A program made the position numbers and the translations under genes. DNA of 50,127 nt from Pseudonocardia bannensis (lineage in GTDB: Bacteria > Actinomycetota > Actinomycetes > Mycobacteriales > Pseudonocardiaceae), in the NCBI RefSeq assembly GCF_012911875.1, contig NZ_JAAXKZ010000031.1:1-50127 (forward strand). Direction: 5' to 3'. Below the pieces are notes generated by a model. The model searched no databases. It was given only the letters and a program-made list of their open reading frames with translations, and was not told the origin of the DNA. Of this stretch, positions 26,921-38,831 are shown piece by piece; the first letter of the stretch is position 1; every line of letters begins with the position of its first letter.

Positions 26921-27225
26921 GCCAATCCCTCCTTCGTCCACAACTGAGACACACGGTGTGTGACAGGCGAGCTACTGCTCCGTGCGGTTCGCCAGCCGCC
27001 TCGACCACTCGGCGGCCGGCCGATTCCCGATCTCGCCCGCCGTGATCGGGACGGCGGAGTACCGGCGATGTCCCGGGCCGGGTACTTCGGGTTGCTCGTA
27101 GCTACGTCTCGGACCCCACCCCAAGGCGTGCCCCCACAGGCAGCCGATCGCCGTGGCATCCTCTGCCGCCCAGGCGTTGACGATCACAGCGGCCGACCCC
27201 TCCGCGGCCGCCGCGACCCCGCGGC
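26921..27225. other. No assignable gene
   Basis: A 71-codon minus-strand frame (26972-27187, IVNAWAAEDATAIGCLWGHA) looks protein-like, but I recognise no family and see no ribosome-binding site. Confidence 0.4.
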
Positions 27226-28671
27226 CTACGGCGTGATGTTCTGGTTGAGCCGGAACAGGTTGGTCAGGTCGTAGCGGCGCTTCAGCGCCTGCAGGCGGGC
27301 GTAGCGCTGCGGGCCGTAGGCGTCGCGCAGCCGCCGCCCGCCCTCCCGCTCGGTGAGGAAGTTGACGTAGGTGCGATCGCCGCCGTGAGGCGCCATCGCG
27401 GCGGCGAGGTCCCTGGTCCAGGCCTGGTTGGCGGCGTCGTCCGCGGCGTCGTCCCAGATGCCGACGACGTTGAAGGTGAACACCGCGTCCCGCCCCGGGT
27501 ACGCCGTCCCGTCGGCGGGCACGCGGGCGACGGCGCCGCCCATGTGGTGCAGGTGGAACTCGCTGGCCGTCGACGGGCGGTCGCGGATCGCCTCGACGAC
27601 GGTCCCGATCAGGTCGTCAGGGCAGCCCGTGGTGTACCCGCCGGCGAAGTGGTAGCGCCGCCCGGCCGGCACCTTCGCGTCGAACAGGGTCTGCCACGCC
27701 GGGTACGGCATCGGCCCGAACACGTCCGCGGCCGGCCCGAGGGACCGCAGCGCGGCGAGCTCCTCCTGTGCCTGCGCGGACGGGCCGCAGTGACAGCCGG
27801 CGACGGCGACGACGGGCCGGTCGCGCAGTTCCGGCGGCACGAACTCCGCGGGTGGGGCGGTGAGGAAGCCCAGCAAGGTGCGGAACCCGTCGCTGAGGTC
27901 CGCGAGGTGGTCGCGGTGGAACGCCGCCACCTCGGCCGCCCGCTCGAGCGGGAACAGCATCAGGCCGGCCGTGACCTCGGCGACAGGGTGCAGCGCGAAG
28001 GTGAACCGGGTGACGACGCCGAAGTTGCCCCCGCCACCGCGCAGCCCCCACATCAGATCGGGCTCGAGCTCGTCGTCCGCCCGTACCACCCGCCCGTCGG
28101 CCGTGACGAGTTCGACGGCCCGCAGGTTGTCGCACGCCAGCCCGTAGCGGCGGGAGAGCCAGCCGATGCCGCCACCGAGGGTCAGCCCGGCGACGCCGGT
28201 CGTCGAGACCAGACCACCCGGGGTCGCCAGCCCGTGCGCGGCGGTGGCGGTGTCGACGTCGCCCCACCGCGCACCCCCGCCGACGTGCGCCAGCCGGGCC
28301 GCCGGGTCCACCCGGACCTCCCGCATCCCGGACAGGTCGACGACGATCCCGCCCTCGTTCGTGGCGAATCCCGGCAGGCCGTGTCCCCCGCCCCGCACGG
28401 ACAGCGGCAGTCCGTGCTCCCGGGTCAGGCCGATCGCCGCGACCACATCCGGCACCGACCGTCACCGGGCGACCGCGAGCGGGTGCCGGTCGATGCAGCC
28501 GTTCCACACCCGCCGGGCCGCGTCGAACTCCGGGTCGGGCGGCCCGACGACCGTGCCGTCCATCCGGTCGGCGAGCTCCGCGAGCGCCGCCGCGGGACCG
28601 TCCTCGGTCACCCCGGAGAAGAGGATTATGGGTAGGGAGATCGTGCGAGAACGCCCGATCGCCGTGGGCAA
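27226..28671 (-). pseudogene. FAD-linked oxidase (berberine-bridge type), frameshifted near its N-terminus
   Basis: From about 28455 down to 27226 one frame encodes nearly the whole enzyme: LSVRGGGHGLPGFATNEGG with the flavin-carrying His, TLGGGIGWLSRRYGLACDNL, LMWGLRGGGGNFGVVTRF, and an intact BBE end (YARLQALKRRYDLTNLFRLN). The N-terminal piece (MDGTVVGPPDPEFDAARRVW to HPLAVAR) lies in another frame that stops at 28462. The join should read like IARCTGAADVIGALR in the 11687 paralogue, so an indel at about 28455-28470 splits the gene. It is either a recent pseudogene or a sequence error. Confidence 0.85.
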
Positions 28672-28734
28672 GCGGTACTTGTCCGAGGTCTACAGCGCGG
28701 TGGTCGAGAGTGCCCTAAGCAGCTCAGCCCTAGG

Positions 28735-28784
28735 CCTGTCCCGGCCTGTCCGGCACGAGATCGTCCGGACAGCGCCGGGACAGG
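28735..28784. promoter_or_regulatory. Long near-perfect inverted repeat upstream of the copper operon
   Basis: The 19-nt arm at 28735-28753 pairs with 28765-28784, with one bulged C and an 11-nt loop. Each arm contains two CTGTCC-type units. It ends 75 nt before the CopZ-like GTG start and lies between divergent genes, so an operator or leader structure is more likely than a terminator. Confidence 0.5.
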
Positions 28785-28859
28785 GGCGCGACAGTGCCCC
28801 CGTCGAACCTCGATCCCAGGCGGTCGGTCCGCGACCGCCACCGGAGAGAGGAACCTCCC

Positions 28860-29060
28860 GTGGGAGAACTGCAGCTGCGGGTGCCGGGCATGACCTGCGA
28901 GCACTGCGTCCGCGCCATCTCGAGCAGCGTCGGCGACGTCGCCGGGGTCACCGCCGTCCAGGTCGACCTGGCCACCACGACCGTCCACGTGTCCGGCGCG
29001 GCGGCCCCCGAGCAGGTGCGCGCCGCCATCGCCGACGCCGGCTACCAGGTCGCGCCGTGA
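28860..29060 (+). CDS. CopZ-like copper chaperone (HMA domain)
   Basis: A 66-residue heavy-metal-associated domain with the copper-binding GMTCEHC motif (Cys 13 and Cys 16) and the full ferredoxin-like fold to YQVAP. The start is GTG 28860 after AGAGAGGA. It probably delivers Cu(I) in the cytoplasm to the P-type ATPase encoded three genes later. Its stop overlaps the next start (GTGA). Confidence 0.9.
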   Translation: MGELQLRVPGMTCEHCVRAISSSVGDVAGVTAVQVDLATTTVHVSGAAAPEQVRAAIADAGYQVAP

Positions 29061-29434
29061 CCCCGATCCTGGACGTCGCCGTGGTCGGGGCCGGGCAGGC
29101 CGGGCCGGCCCTGGCACGGCACCTGCAGCGCCGCGGCCTCGACTTCACCGTCCTGGACGCCGGCACGGAGATCGGCGCGGTGTGGCGGTCGCGCTGGGAC
29201 TCGCTGCGGCTGTTCACCGCGGCCCCCTACGGCGCCCTGCCCGAGGGTGGGCGGCTGGTGCACGAGCGCGGCCTCACCCCCGCCCCCGGCCTTTCCGCGA
29301 TCGGCCGGCACCGGCAGACCAGCCGCGGCTCGGCGCTGCTCGGGTTCGTCGACTGCGACGCCGCCGACCGGATCACCGCCGACCTGCGCACCACCGCCGC
29401 CGGGTCCCGGCGGACCTCTCCGCGCGCCGCGTGA
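29057..29434 (+). pseudogene. Internally deleted FAD/NAD(P) flavoprotein monooxygenase
   Basis: A 125-codon frame from GTG 29057. The first 60 residues are the FAD-binding start of a flavin-containing monooxygenase ([39 protein letters not shown]). They are fused directly to the last segment of the same family ([39 protein letters not shown]). The intervening 200 or more residues, with the NADPH site, are missing. The deletion keeps the frame, and the gene remains embedded in the copper operon. It cannot work as a monooxygenase. Confidence 0.8.
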
Positions 29435-29481
29435 CCACCCGCCGCGCGTACATCACCCCTCCCCCGAACAGGAGCCTGTCC

Positions 29482-29903
29482 GTGAAGACCCTGCTGCGCC
29501 CGACCACCCCCACCGGCCACTTCGTCCACCACTACCTGGAGATGGTCGTGGCGATGGTGATCGGCATGGTCGCCCTCGGACCACTGTGGTCCCTCGCCGG
29601 CGACGCCCTCGGCTGGACCGCGTTCCTCCACGCCCCCGAGCCGATGGCACTGGTCATGGCCACGAACATGTCCATCGCCATGTGCGCGTGGATGCGGTTG
29701 CGCGGCCACGGCTGGCCGGCCACCCTGGAGATGGCCGCCGCCATGTACCTGCCGTTCGTCGTGCTGTTCCCGCCGATGTGGGCCGGGCTGATCTCCACCG
29801 GCACGATGATGATCGGCGGGCACGTGCTGATGCTGCCCGCGATGGCCGCCGCGATGCTGCTGCGCCGCGCCGAGTACACCGGCCACCACTGCGAGGCGCG
29901 GTC

Positions 29904-29907
<4 letters not shown>
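29482..29907 (+). CDS. Four-helix membrane protein of the copper operon
   Basis: A 141-residue integral membrane protein starting at GTG 29482 ([20 protein letters not shown]) with an AGGAG site. Four hydrophobic helices are visible, and the protein is rich in Met and His at helix ends ([72 protein letters not shown]), as expected for a protein handling copper in the membrane. Homologues occur next to copper ATPases in actinobacteria, but I know no assigned function. Its stop overlaps the ATPase start (GTGA), showing translational coupling. Confidence 0.8.
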
Positions 29908-33125
<3,218 letters not shown>

Positions 33126-33152
33126 GCCGGCCCCCTCCTGGAAGGAACCACC

Positions 33153-33623
33153 GTGGTACTCGACTGGCTCATCAACGGCGCGATCGGCGGCGCCGTCGTG
33201 TCCCTCGTCGCCTTCGTCCTGTCCCGCTTCGTCCACGACGTCGTCGGCCGCGTCTGGCTCGCCTTCGTCCTGGTGGCGGCCGCCTTCTTCTACCTCGTGT
33301 TCGCCTCACGCGCGGACGCGGGCACCGCCTGGCTGATCGGCGAGGTCGCCGGCCTCGTCATCTACGGCGGGATGGGTGTGCTCGGCAACCGCCGCTCCCC
33401 GATGTGGCTCGCGGCGGGGTGGGCCCTGCACCCGGTGTGGGACATGCTGCTGCACCACGTCGGCCCGGGCCGCTCCTTCACGCCCGAGGCCTACCCGATC
33501 TCCTGCGTGAGCTGGGATCTCCTGGTCGCCGCCTACATCGCGGCCGCGTACGGGTTCGGGCTGCTCGGCGGCCGCCGGTCGGGGCTGCGCGCGGAGCGCG
33601 CGGTGCGCGGTACGGCGCGGTAG
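33153..33623 (+). CDS. Membrane protein resembling DUF6010
   Basis: A 156-residue membrane protein from GTG 33153, 27 nt after copA and preceded by GGAAGG. Four to five hydrophobic helices are visible; conserved-looking motifs include GWALHPVWDMLLHH and PISCVSWDLLVAAYIAA, which recall DUF6010. The paired His residues in the membrane could bind metal. It is probably co-transcribed with copA. Function unknown. Confidence 0.75.
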   Translation: MVLDWLINGAIGGAVVSLVAFVLSRFVHDVVGRVWLAFVLVAAAFFYLVFASRADAGTAWLIGEVAGLVIYGGMGVLGNRRSPMWLAAGWALHPVWDMLLHHVGPGRSFTPEAYPISCVSWDLLVAAYIAAAYGFGLLGGRRSGLRAERAVRGTAR

Positions 33624-33873
33624 CGGAGGGCGAGTGCGGCCGGGCCCGAGCGGTCCGGCCGCGTCGCCACGTCCTCTACGCGCCCAGCCGCCGCCTCGGA
33701 CGCGGCGACCCCGGGCCTCCGACCGCCGCGGAAGGCGTCCACGAACAGGGCGTGGGCGGCGCGCACCTGCACGGTGTAGTCGTGGGCGAACTCGACCACC
33801 CTGGTCACCGCGCACTCGGAGAAGGAAGACACGGAAGACACGGCCCGCACCTGGAAGAAGGGGTTCGGGCCCG

Positions 33874-34158
33874 AACACCGCCGCCGATCACGTCGTGGTG
33901 CTCGACACCGCCCTGGCCCAGCTCCCCGCCCCGCTGCGGGCCGGCGACGGGACCGGGCGGGTGGCGGTGCTGGTGTGCACCGACGCCGCCGGCGCCGCCC
34001 GCGAGTTCGCCGCCCACCTGCAGGCCCGGGGTGTGGAGTTCTCGGTCGGAGCCAGCTGCGCCCACCTCGACGTGCACGCCGGCCTCGCGCAGCTGCCGGC
34101 GGCGGCGTGGCCCCCGGCGTATCAGGCCCGCAAGCCCCGCGCCGCCGAACACGGCGTG
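33874..34158 (+). pseudogene. Fragment of an IS1380-family transposase
   Basis: About 95 codons read NTAADHVVVLDTALAQLP, VAVLVCTDAAGAAREFAAHL, VEFSVGASCAH and LAQLPAAAWPPAYQA, matching the mid-region of IS1380 transposases around the second catalytic Asp (the usual motif is RTDSAG). Both ends of the element are gone. Confidence 0.75.
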
Positions 34159-34178
34159 CAGATCGAGCCCTGCCCTGC

Positions 34179-34310
34179 GTGGAGAACGTGCTCGACGAGC
34201 ACCCGCGGCTCGGCACCCCGGCGCTGGTCGCGATACCCGATCCCCGGCTGCAGGAGCGCGCCCGCGCGGTCGTCGTCCTCGTCCCGGGCGAGCCCGCTGA
34301 TGCTGAAGGA
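34179..34310 (+). pseudogene. C-terminal scrap of an acyl-CoA synthetase
   Basis: About 45 codons, VENVLDEHPRLGTPALVAIP then DPRLQERARAVVVLVPGE, match the mobile C-terminal domain of AMP-binding acyl-CoA ligases. The remainder is absent. Confidence 0.65.
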
Positions 34311-34320
34311 GGTGCGGCGG

Positions 34321-35052
34321 TTACAGATTCGGATCGTCCGCCGATCGTGGGTCATGCAGTGGCGCGGAGCGCAGCTGCGCGTCCAGGGCGGCGGGCGGTG
34401 GCCCGTAGGGCAGTCCGATCAGTGCGATGAAGCCGCGCGCGATGCTGTCCGGAGTATGCGGCCCGTCCGGCTGATACCACCAGTACATCCAGGCGAGCAT
34501 GCCGAGCAGGCCATTCGTGATGATCTCGGTGGGCTGGTCCGCCGGCAGCGCGCCGGCAGCCTGGGCGCGTTCGACGAGCTGGGTCGTCTGCTCGACGAAC
34601 GTCCGCTGGTCGGCCGCGACCGCACGCGCGACCTCTGGCGGGAACGTCCGGTACTCCTTCCAGTACACCGCGTAGGAGTAGCGGTTGCGTGCCAGCGCAG
34701 CGGTGAAGGCATAGATCACGCTGCGCAGCTGTTCGACGGGGTCGTCGCTGGCCCGGAATGCCGCCGCGGTGGAGGCGCTGAAGTCCCTGTCCACCTGGCG
34801 GGCGATCTCAACGAGGAGATCGTGTTTGCTGCCTACGTAGTGGTAGATGGCCGACTGCGTCAGGCCGACCAGCGCCGCGATCTCCTTCGTTGTGCCGCGC
34901 TCGAACCCGCGCAGGAAGAACACCTGCGCGGCGGCTTCGAGGATCTCCCGTCGCCGCCGGTCCCAGCCGTCGTCGTCAACGGGTCCACGAGCTGAACCCT
35001 CCTGGTCGCCGGTGGGGGATGTGCCGTGCGGCTCCGGGGCTCGACGTGCCAT
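34321..35052 (-). CDS. TetR/AcrR family regulator, divergent from the aromatic-degradation operon
   Basis: A 243-residue regulator from ATG 35052. After a 30-residue charged N-terminus, residues about 31-85 form the TetR DNA-binding domain (RRREILEAAAQVFFLRGFER, GTTKEIAALVGLTQSAIYHY, VGSKHDLLVEIARQ). The ligand domain recalls KstR2-like TetR proteins that sense CoA thioesters (YSYAVYWKEYRTFPPE, NGLLGMLAWMYWWYQPDG). Its position opposite the catabolic operon, with a perfect palindrome between them, indicates that it represses that operon. An acyl-CoA formed by the operon's own ligase would be a logical inducer (inference). Confidence 0.9.
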   Translation of the reverse strand: MARRAPEPHGTSPTGDQEGSARGPVDDDGWDRRRREILEAAAQVFFLRGFERGTTKEIAALVGLTQSAIYHYVGSKHDLLVEIARQVDRDFSASTAAAFRASDDPVEQLRSVIYAFTAALARNRYSYAVYWKEYRTFPPEVARAVAADQRTFVEQTTQLVERAQAAGALPADQPTEIITNGLLGMLAWMYWWYQPDGPHTPDSIARGFIALIGLPYGPPPAALDAQLRSAPLHDPRSADDPNL

Positions 35053-35112
35053 CGGAGCAGCCTAGCCGCGCTGCATCTGCGCGCCCGACGTCGAGGGCAC
35101 GGGAACGAAGTC

Positions 35113-35166
35113 TTGACTCACGAGCCTCTACGAGCGCAGACTGTCGGTGATTGATAGACCTATCAA
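35113..35166 (+). promoter_or_regulatory. Promoter and palindromic operator of the aromatic operon
   Basis: TTGATAGACCTATCAA (35151-35166) is a perfect inverted repeat ending 12 nt before the first ATG. TTGACT (35113-35118) and CAGACT (35137-35142), spaced 18 nt, could be the promoter, placing the palindrome at the transcription start, a classical repressor position. Confidence 0.65.
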
Positions 35167-35178
35167 AACGGGGCGACA

Positions 35179-36024
35179 ATGTCAGTCACGGAGTATTCTC
35201 GGGAAGTTCCGTCGGGTCTGACGGTGCATGCAGCAGGGCATCGAACGAATTACTACGACAACGGTGAGGGGCCGCCGCTCGTCCTGCTTCACGGGTCAGG
35301 TCCGGGCGTTAGCGCATACAGCAACTGGCACAGCGTGACGCCGTTGCTCGCCAGTAATTTCCGGACGATTGCTCCGGACATCGCCGGCTACGGGCTCACT
35401 GAGTTCAGGGCCGACGGCCACTACGACATCAAGCTGTGGGCCGCCCATCTGCTCGCCGTTCTCGACGCGCTGGAGGTCGACCGCGCGGTCCTTGTCGGCA
35501 ACAGCTTCGGTGGGGCACTCGCGATCGCCACGGCCGTGTTCGCCCCGGAACGGGTCGCCGGGCTGGTCCTGCTCGGCACCCCGGCCGGGGAGTTTCCGAT
35601 GACCCCGGGACTGCGTTCGGGCTGGTACTACGAACCCAGCCCGGAGAACATGCGGGCGATCCTCCGGGAGTTCCCCTTCGACCCGGGCATCGTGACCGAC
35701 GAGATGGTCGCTGCGCGGTACGCGCTCTCGGCGCGTCCGGGTGCGCAGGAGGCGTTCCGGCGGCTGGTCCCCGAACCGTCGGGCGCCGACGGCGGCACGG
35801 TGCGTGGCGCCGGTGCGGGGTTCCTGGCCAAGGTCGCCGCGCCGGCACTGATCGTGCACGGCCGGGAGGACCGCGTGGTGCCACTCGAGGCGGGACTGTT
35901 CGCGGGCAGGCACATCCCGGGGGCCGACATGCACGTCTTCGGCCGCTGCGGGCACTGGGTCCAACTGGAGCGACCGGAGGCCTTCGCCCGGCAGGTCGCC
36001 CTGTTCGCCGGAGGGCTCGGATGA
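35179..36024 (+). CDS. Meta-cleavage-product hydrolase (C-C bond alpha/beta hydrolase)
   Basis: A 281-residue hydrolase of the DmpD/BphD/HsaD type, which splits the vinylogous 1,5-diketone made by extradiol ring cleavage into a carboxylic acid and a 2-hydroxydienoate. The family motif LLHGSGPGVSAYSNW is present near the N-terminus; the catalytic triad is Ser 109 (GNSFGG), Asp 231 (HGREDRVVP) and His 259 (CGHWVQLE). Length is normal. ATG 35179 follows the operator directly. It is the first of nine tightly packed genes; its stop overlaps the next ATG (ATGA). Confidence 0.9.
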   Translation: MSVTEYSREVPSGLTVHAAGHRTNYYDNGEGPPLVLLHGSGPGVSAYSNWHSVTPLLASNFRTIAPDIAGYGLTEFRADGHYDIKLWAAHLLAVLDALEVDRAVLVGNSFGGALAIATAVFAPERVAGLVLLGTPAGEFPMTPGLRSGWYYEPSPENMRAILREFPFDPGIVTDEMVAARYALSARPGAQEAFRRLVPEPSGADGGTVRGAGAGFLAKVAAPALIVHGREDRVVPLEAGLFAGRHIPGADMHVFGRCGHWVQLERPEAFARQVALFAGGLG

Positions 36025-36293
36025 GCCAGACGATGCTCGAGAAGGTCCTCTACGACCTCAGCGTCGATCGATCGGCCAAGAAGGCCTTCCGAGACGATCC
36101 GCGCGCCCTGCTCGCGGGCTACCGCCTCACCGCCGAGGAGATCGAGCTGATCTGCGACTTCGACCTGCACGCGCTCCGGGAACGGGGGGTCAATCCGATG
36201 CTGCTCATGGGCTACTGGCAGCTCGCCCGCCAGGACATGACGAGCTACCTGCGCCGCATCGCGGGACCGCGCGACATGGAGGGAAAGGCGTAG
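36021..36293 (+). CDS. LigA-like alpha subunit of a class III extradiol dioxygenase
   Basis: A 90-residue helical protein of the LigA family. KVLYDLSVDRSAKKAFRDD, DPRALLAGYRLTAEEIELIC and GVNPMLLMGYWQL match the small subunit that covers the active site of LigB in protocatechuate 4,5-dioxygenase-type enzymes. It overlaps the hydrolase gene and is followed after 2 nt by the catalytic subunit, so the pair should form one enzyme. Confidence 0.88.
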   Translation: MSQTMLEKVLYDLSVDRSAKKAFRDDPRALLAGYRLTAEEIELICDFDLHALRERGVNPMLLMGYWQLARQDMTSYLRRIAGPRDMEGKA

Positions 36294-36295
36294 TC

Positions 36296-37123
36296 ATGGG
36301 GCAGATCGTCGGAGGGTTCCTCGTCCCGCACGACCCACTGATCTTCGCCGCACCCGACACAGTGCCGGCCGAGGTCAAGGACGCCGTCTTCGACGCTTAC
36401 GCCGAGGCGGCCCGTCGCCTCGGCGAACTGCGCGCCGACGCCGTCGTGGTCTTCGGCACCGATCACTACATCCTCTTCGGTCCCGGCTGCCTGCCGCAGG
36501 CGCTCATGGGGGTCGGCGAGCTCGACGGTCCGATCGACCGGATGCGGGGCCTGGACCGCCGGGTCATCCCGCACCACCCCGAGCTGGCCGACCACATCCT
36601 GCGCCACGTGCTGGACGGAGACTTCGACCTGGCCTGCGCCAAGGTCCTCACGGTCGACCACAGCGTCGCCATCCCCCAGCAGTTGGTCGTCGCCCCGGCA
36701 GGCGACCTCCCGATCATCCCGTTCTACCTGGCCTGCGGCGTCGACCCGGTGATCCCGATGCGGCGCGCAGCGCACCTGGGCGGGCTCGTGCGCAGCGCCG
36801 TCGAGGCGTGGCCGGGCGATGAGCGGGTCGTGGTCATCGGCAGCGGCGGGATCAGCCACTCCGTCGGCGAAGCCGACATGGGACGGGTCAACGTCGAGTT
36901 CGACCAGATGATCCTCGAGCTCGTCGCCGAGGGCGACGTCGAGGGCCTGTGCGCCCTGAGCGACGACGACGTCGTGCGCGACGGCGGCAACGGGGCTCTG
37001 GAGATCAGGAACTTCGCCGCGGCGCTGTCCGCCGTCCCGAACCCGCGCGGGGAGCTGATCGCGTACCGGCCCGTACCGCAGTGGATCACCGGCCTCGGCT
37101 TCGTCGAGGTGCGCGCGGCATGA
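36296..37123 (+). CDS. LigB-type class III extradiol dioxygenase, catalytic subunit
   Basis: A 275-residue Fe(II) enzyme that opens a catechol ring next to the hydroxyls. Expected iron ligands are visible: His 12 (VPHDP), His 57 (FGTDHY) and Glu 236 (GNGALEIRNF). Active-site His residues are in TVDHSVAIPQQL and GSGGISHSVGEAD. It shares features with LigB (HPELADHILRHV, DFDLACAK) and with MhpB-type enzymes (the C-terminal YRPVPQWITGLG). The substrate is presumably the catechol made by the ring-hydroxylating oxygenase and dehydrogenase encoded downstream. The stop overlaps the next ATG. Confidence 0.9.
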   Translation: MGQIVGGFLVPHDPLIFAAPDTVPAEVKDAVFDAYAEAARRLGELRADAVVVFGTDHYILFGPGCLPQALMGVGELDGPIDRMRGLDRRVIPHHPELADHILRHVLDGDFDLACAKVLTVDHSVAIPQQLVVAPAGDLPIIPFYLACGVDPVIPMRRAAHLGGLVRSAVEAWPGDERVVVIGSGGISHSVGEADMGRVNVEFDQMILELVAEGDVEGLCALSDDDVVRDGGNGALEIRNFAAALSAVPNPRGELIAYRPVPQWITGLGFVEVRAA

Positions 37124-37542
37124 ACAGGCCGGGTTCCGACGAGCAACGAGAGGCGAGGACAGCAGTCATGCAGCGAGCCGAGCGGCGGCTGAGTGTGTGT
37201 CCGGTGGCCGAGCTACCCCCCGGGACGATGCGCCGCGTCGAGGCGCCCGACGTCGAGGCGATCACCGTGTACAACGTGGACGGTGAGTTCTACGCGACCG
37301 CGGACACGTGTACCCACGCGCTCGCCAGCCTCGCCGAGGGCGACCTCGAGGACGCCGAGGTCAGCTGCCCGGTGCACTGGGCCCGGTTCGACGTGCGCAC
37401 CGGTGCCGCGCTGTGCTTCCCGGCCACCGAGGACCTGACGACCTACCGGGTGGAGGTCGCCGACGGCATCGTGAGGGTTGTGCTCGATGCCTCGCGGACC
37501 GGTCCGGACCCGACCGGCCCGTCCTCAGGCAGCGCGGCATGA
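37120..37542 (+). CDS. Rieske [2Fe-2S] ferredoxin
   Basis: A 140-residue ferredoxin that would feed electrons to the terminal oxygenase. The cluster ligands are Cys 64 and His 66 ([10 protein letters not shown]) and Cys 83 and His 86 ([10 protein letters not shown]). ATG 37120 overlaps the LigB stop; a second in-frame ATG at 37168 would remove a non-conserved 16-residue extension and give the more usual length. The C-terminus has an extra Pro/Ser-rich tail. No ferredoxin reductase is encoded nearby. Confidence 0.9.
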   Translation: MNRPGSDEQREARTAVMQRAERRLSVCPVAELPPGTMRRVEAPDVEAITVYNVDGEFYATADTCTHALASLAEGDLEDAEVSCPVHWARFDVRTGAALCFPATEDLTTYRVEVADGIVRVVLDASRTGPDPTGPSSGSAA

Positions 37543-38831
37543 GCCCCGCGGGGAGCGACATCACGCACCTGGTCGACATCGACGAGGGCTGGGTGGACCG
37601 CTCGATCTACTGGGACCCCGACATCTACGCTCTGGAGCTGGAGCGGATCTTCGCGCGGGCCTGGCTGTTCCTGGCGCACGAGTCGCAGATCCCCCGGCCC
37701 GGCGACTTCGTCACGACGTGGATGGGCCAGGACCGCGTGATCGTCGTGCGTGGCCGCGACGGCACCGTGGGCGCCTACCTCAACAGCTGCCCGCACCGGG
37801 GCAACGTCGTCTGCCACGCCGAGGCCGGCCGGGCGCGCGGGTTCGTGTGCAACTACCACGGGTGGTCCTTCGGCCTGGACGGCAGCCTCGTGGGCATGCA
37901 CGAGGTCGAGGCCTTCGAACGCACTCCGGGGTTCGACCGGCGCAAGCTGGGCCTGACCCCCGTCGCGAAGATCGACACCTACAAGGGGCTCGTCTTCGCG
38001 ACGTTCGACCCGGACGCGCCCTCGCTCCCCGACTACTTCGGGGAGTTCACGTACTACCTCGACGTCATGCTGGACAACGACGAGGGCGGCACCGAGTTCA
38101 TGCCCGGCTGCATCCGGTCGATGCTGCCGTGCAACTGGAAGGTCGCCGCCGAGAACTTCGCCGGCGACGCCCTGCACGCCGGATGGACCCATGACTCCGG
38201 GGCGCAGGCGATGTTGGGTCGCGGGGTCGGCAAGGTGTCCGACGAGAACAGCTACCAGGCCAACATCAACGGCCACTGTTGGGAGTTCAACCTCGATCTG
38301 CTCGGGAACGCCGCCACGTTCGGCGACCGGTCGGTCCTCAGGTGGCTGCGTTCGCGGGAACCGGAGATGGCGCAGCGGCTGGGCCCGATCCGGGCGCGCA
38401 TGGTCGGCTCGATGTCCTCGGTCAATGTCTTCCCGAACTTCTCGTTCCTGCCGGGGCAGAGCACGTTCCGGGTGTGGCAGCCGCGCGGACCGCAGCGGAC
38501 GGAACTGCAGACGTGGGTGCTGGTGAACCGCAACGCTCCCGACCACATCAAGGAGGCCTACCGCAAGGGCGTGATGATGACCTTCTCGCCGGCCGGGGTG
38601 TTCGAGATGGACGACGGCGACAACTGGCAGTACGCGACCCGAGCGAACGACGGCGTCGTCACCCGTCGTCAGCGGCTCTACTACGGCCTGGGTCTCGGGA
38701 CGGGCATCGATCATCCCGAGCTGCCCGGCAACGTCCACCAGGGCCAGGTCAACGATGCGAACCAGCGCGCCTTCCTGCAGCGGTGGGCCCAGCTCATGGA
38801 CGCGCGGAGCTGGTCGGAGGTGGCCTCGTGA
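37539..38831 (+). CDS. Aromatic-ring-hydroxylating dioxygenase, alpha subunit
   Basis: A 430-residue Rieske non-heme iron oxygenase large subunit, adding O2 to an arene to give a cis-dihydrodiol. The Rieske site is Cys 84/His 86 ([11 protein letters not shown]) and Cys 104/His 107 ([10 protein letters not shown]). The mononuclear iron site is in [14 protein letters not shown], with bridging Asp 210 and ligands His 213 and His 218; the third ligand is probably an Asp in [10 protein letters not shown]. The C-terminal fold, with the beta subunit encoded next, places it with the biphenyl/naphthalene/phenanthrene-type alpha3beta3 enzymes. The actual substrate cannot be read from sequence. ATGA overlap with the ferredoxin gene. 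Confidence 0.92.
   Translation: MSPAGSDITHLVDIDEGWVDRSIYWDPDIYALELERIFARAWLFLAHESQIPRPGDFVTTWMGQDRVIVVRGRDGTVGAYLNSCPHRGNVVCHAEAGRARGFVCNYHGWSFGLDGSLVGMHEVEAFERTPGFDRRKLGLTPVAKIDTYKGLVFATFDPDAPSLPDYFGEFTYYLDVMLDNDEGGTEFMPGCIRSMLPCNWKVAAENFAGDALHAGWTHDSGAQAMLGRGVGKVSDENSYQANINGHCWEFNLDLLGNAATFGDRSVLRWLRSREPEMAQRLGPIRARMVGSMSSVNVFPNFSFLPGQSTFRVWQPRGPQRTELQTWVLVNRNAPDHIKEAYRKGVMMTFSPAGVFEMDDGDNWQYATRANDGVVTRRQRLYYGLGLGTGIDHPELPGNVHQGQVNDANQRAFLQRWAQLMDARSWSEVAS

Noticed and set aside
34179..34310. Part of the aromatic operon's CoA ligase
   Set aside because: Sequence differs from the ligase at 41306-42844 and is on the far side of the TetR gene; a separate fragment.
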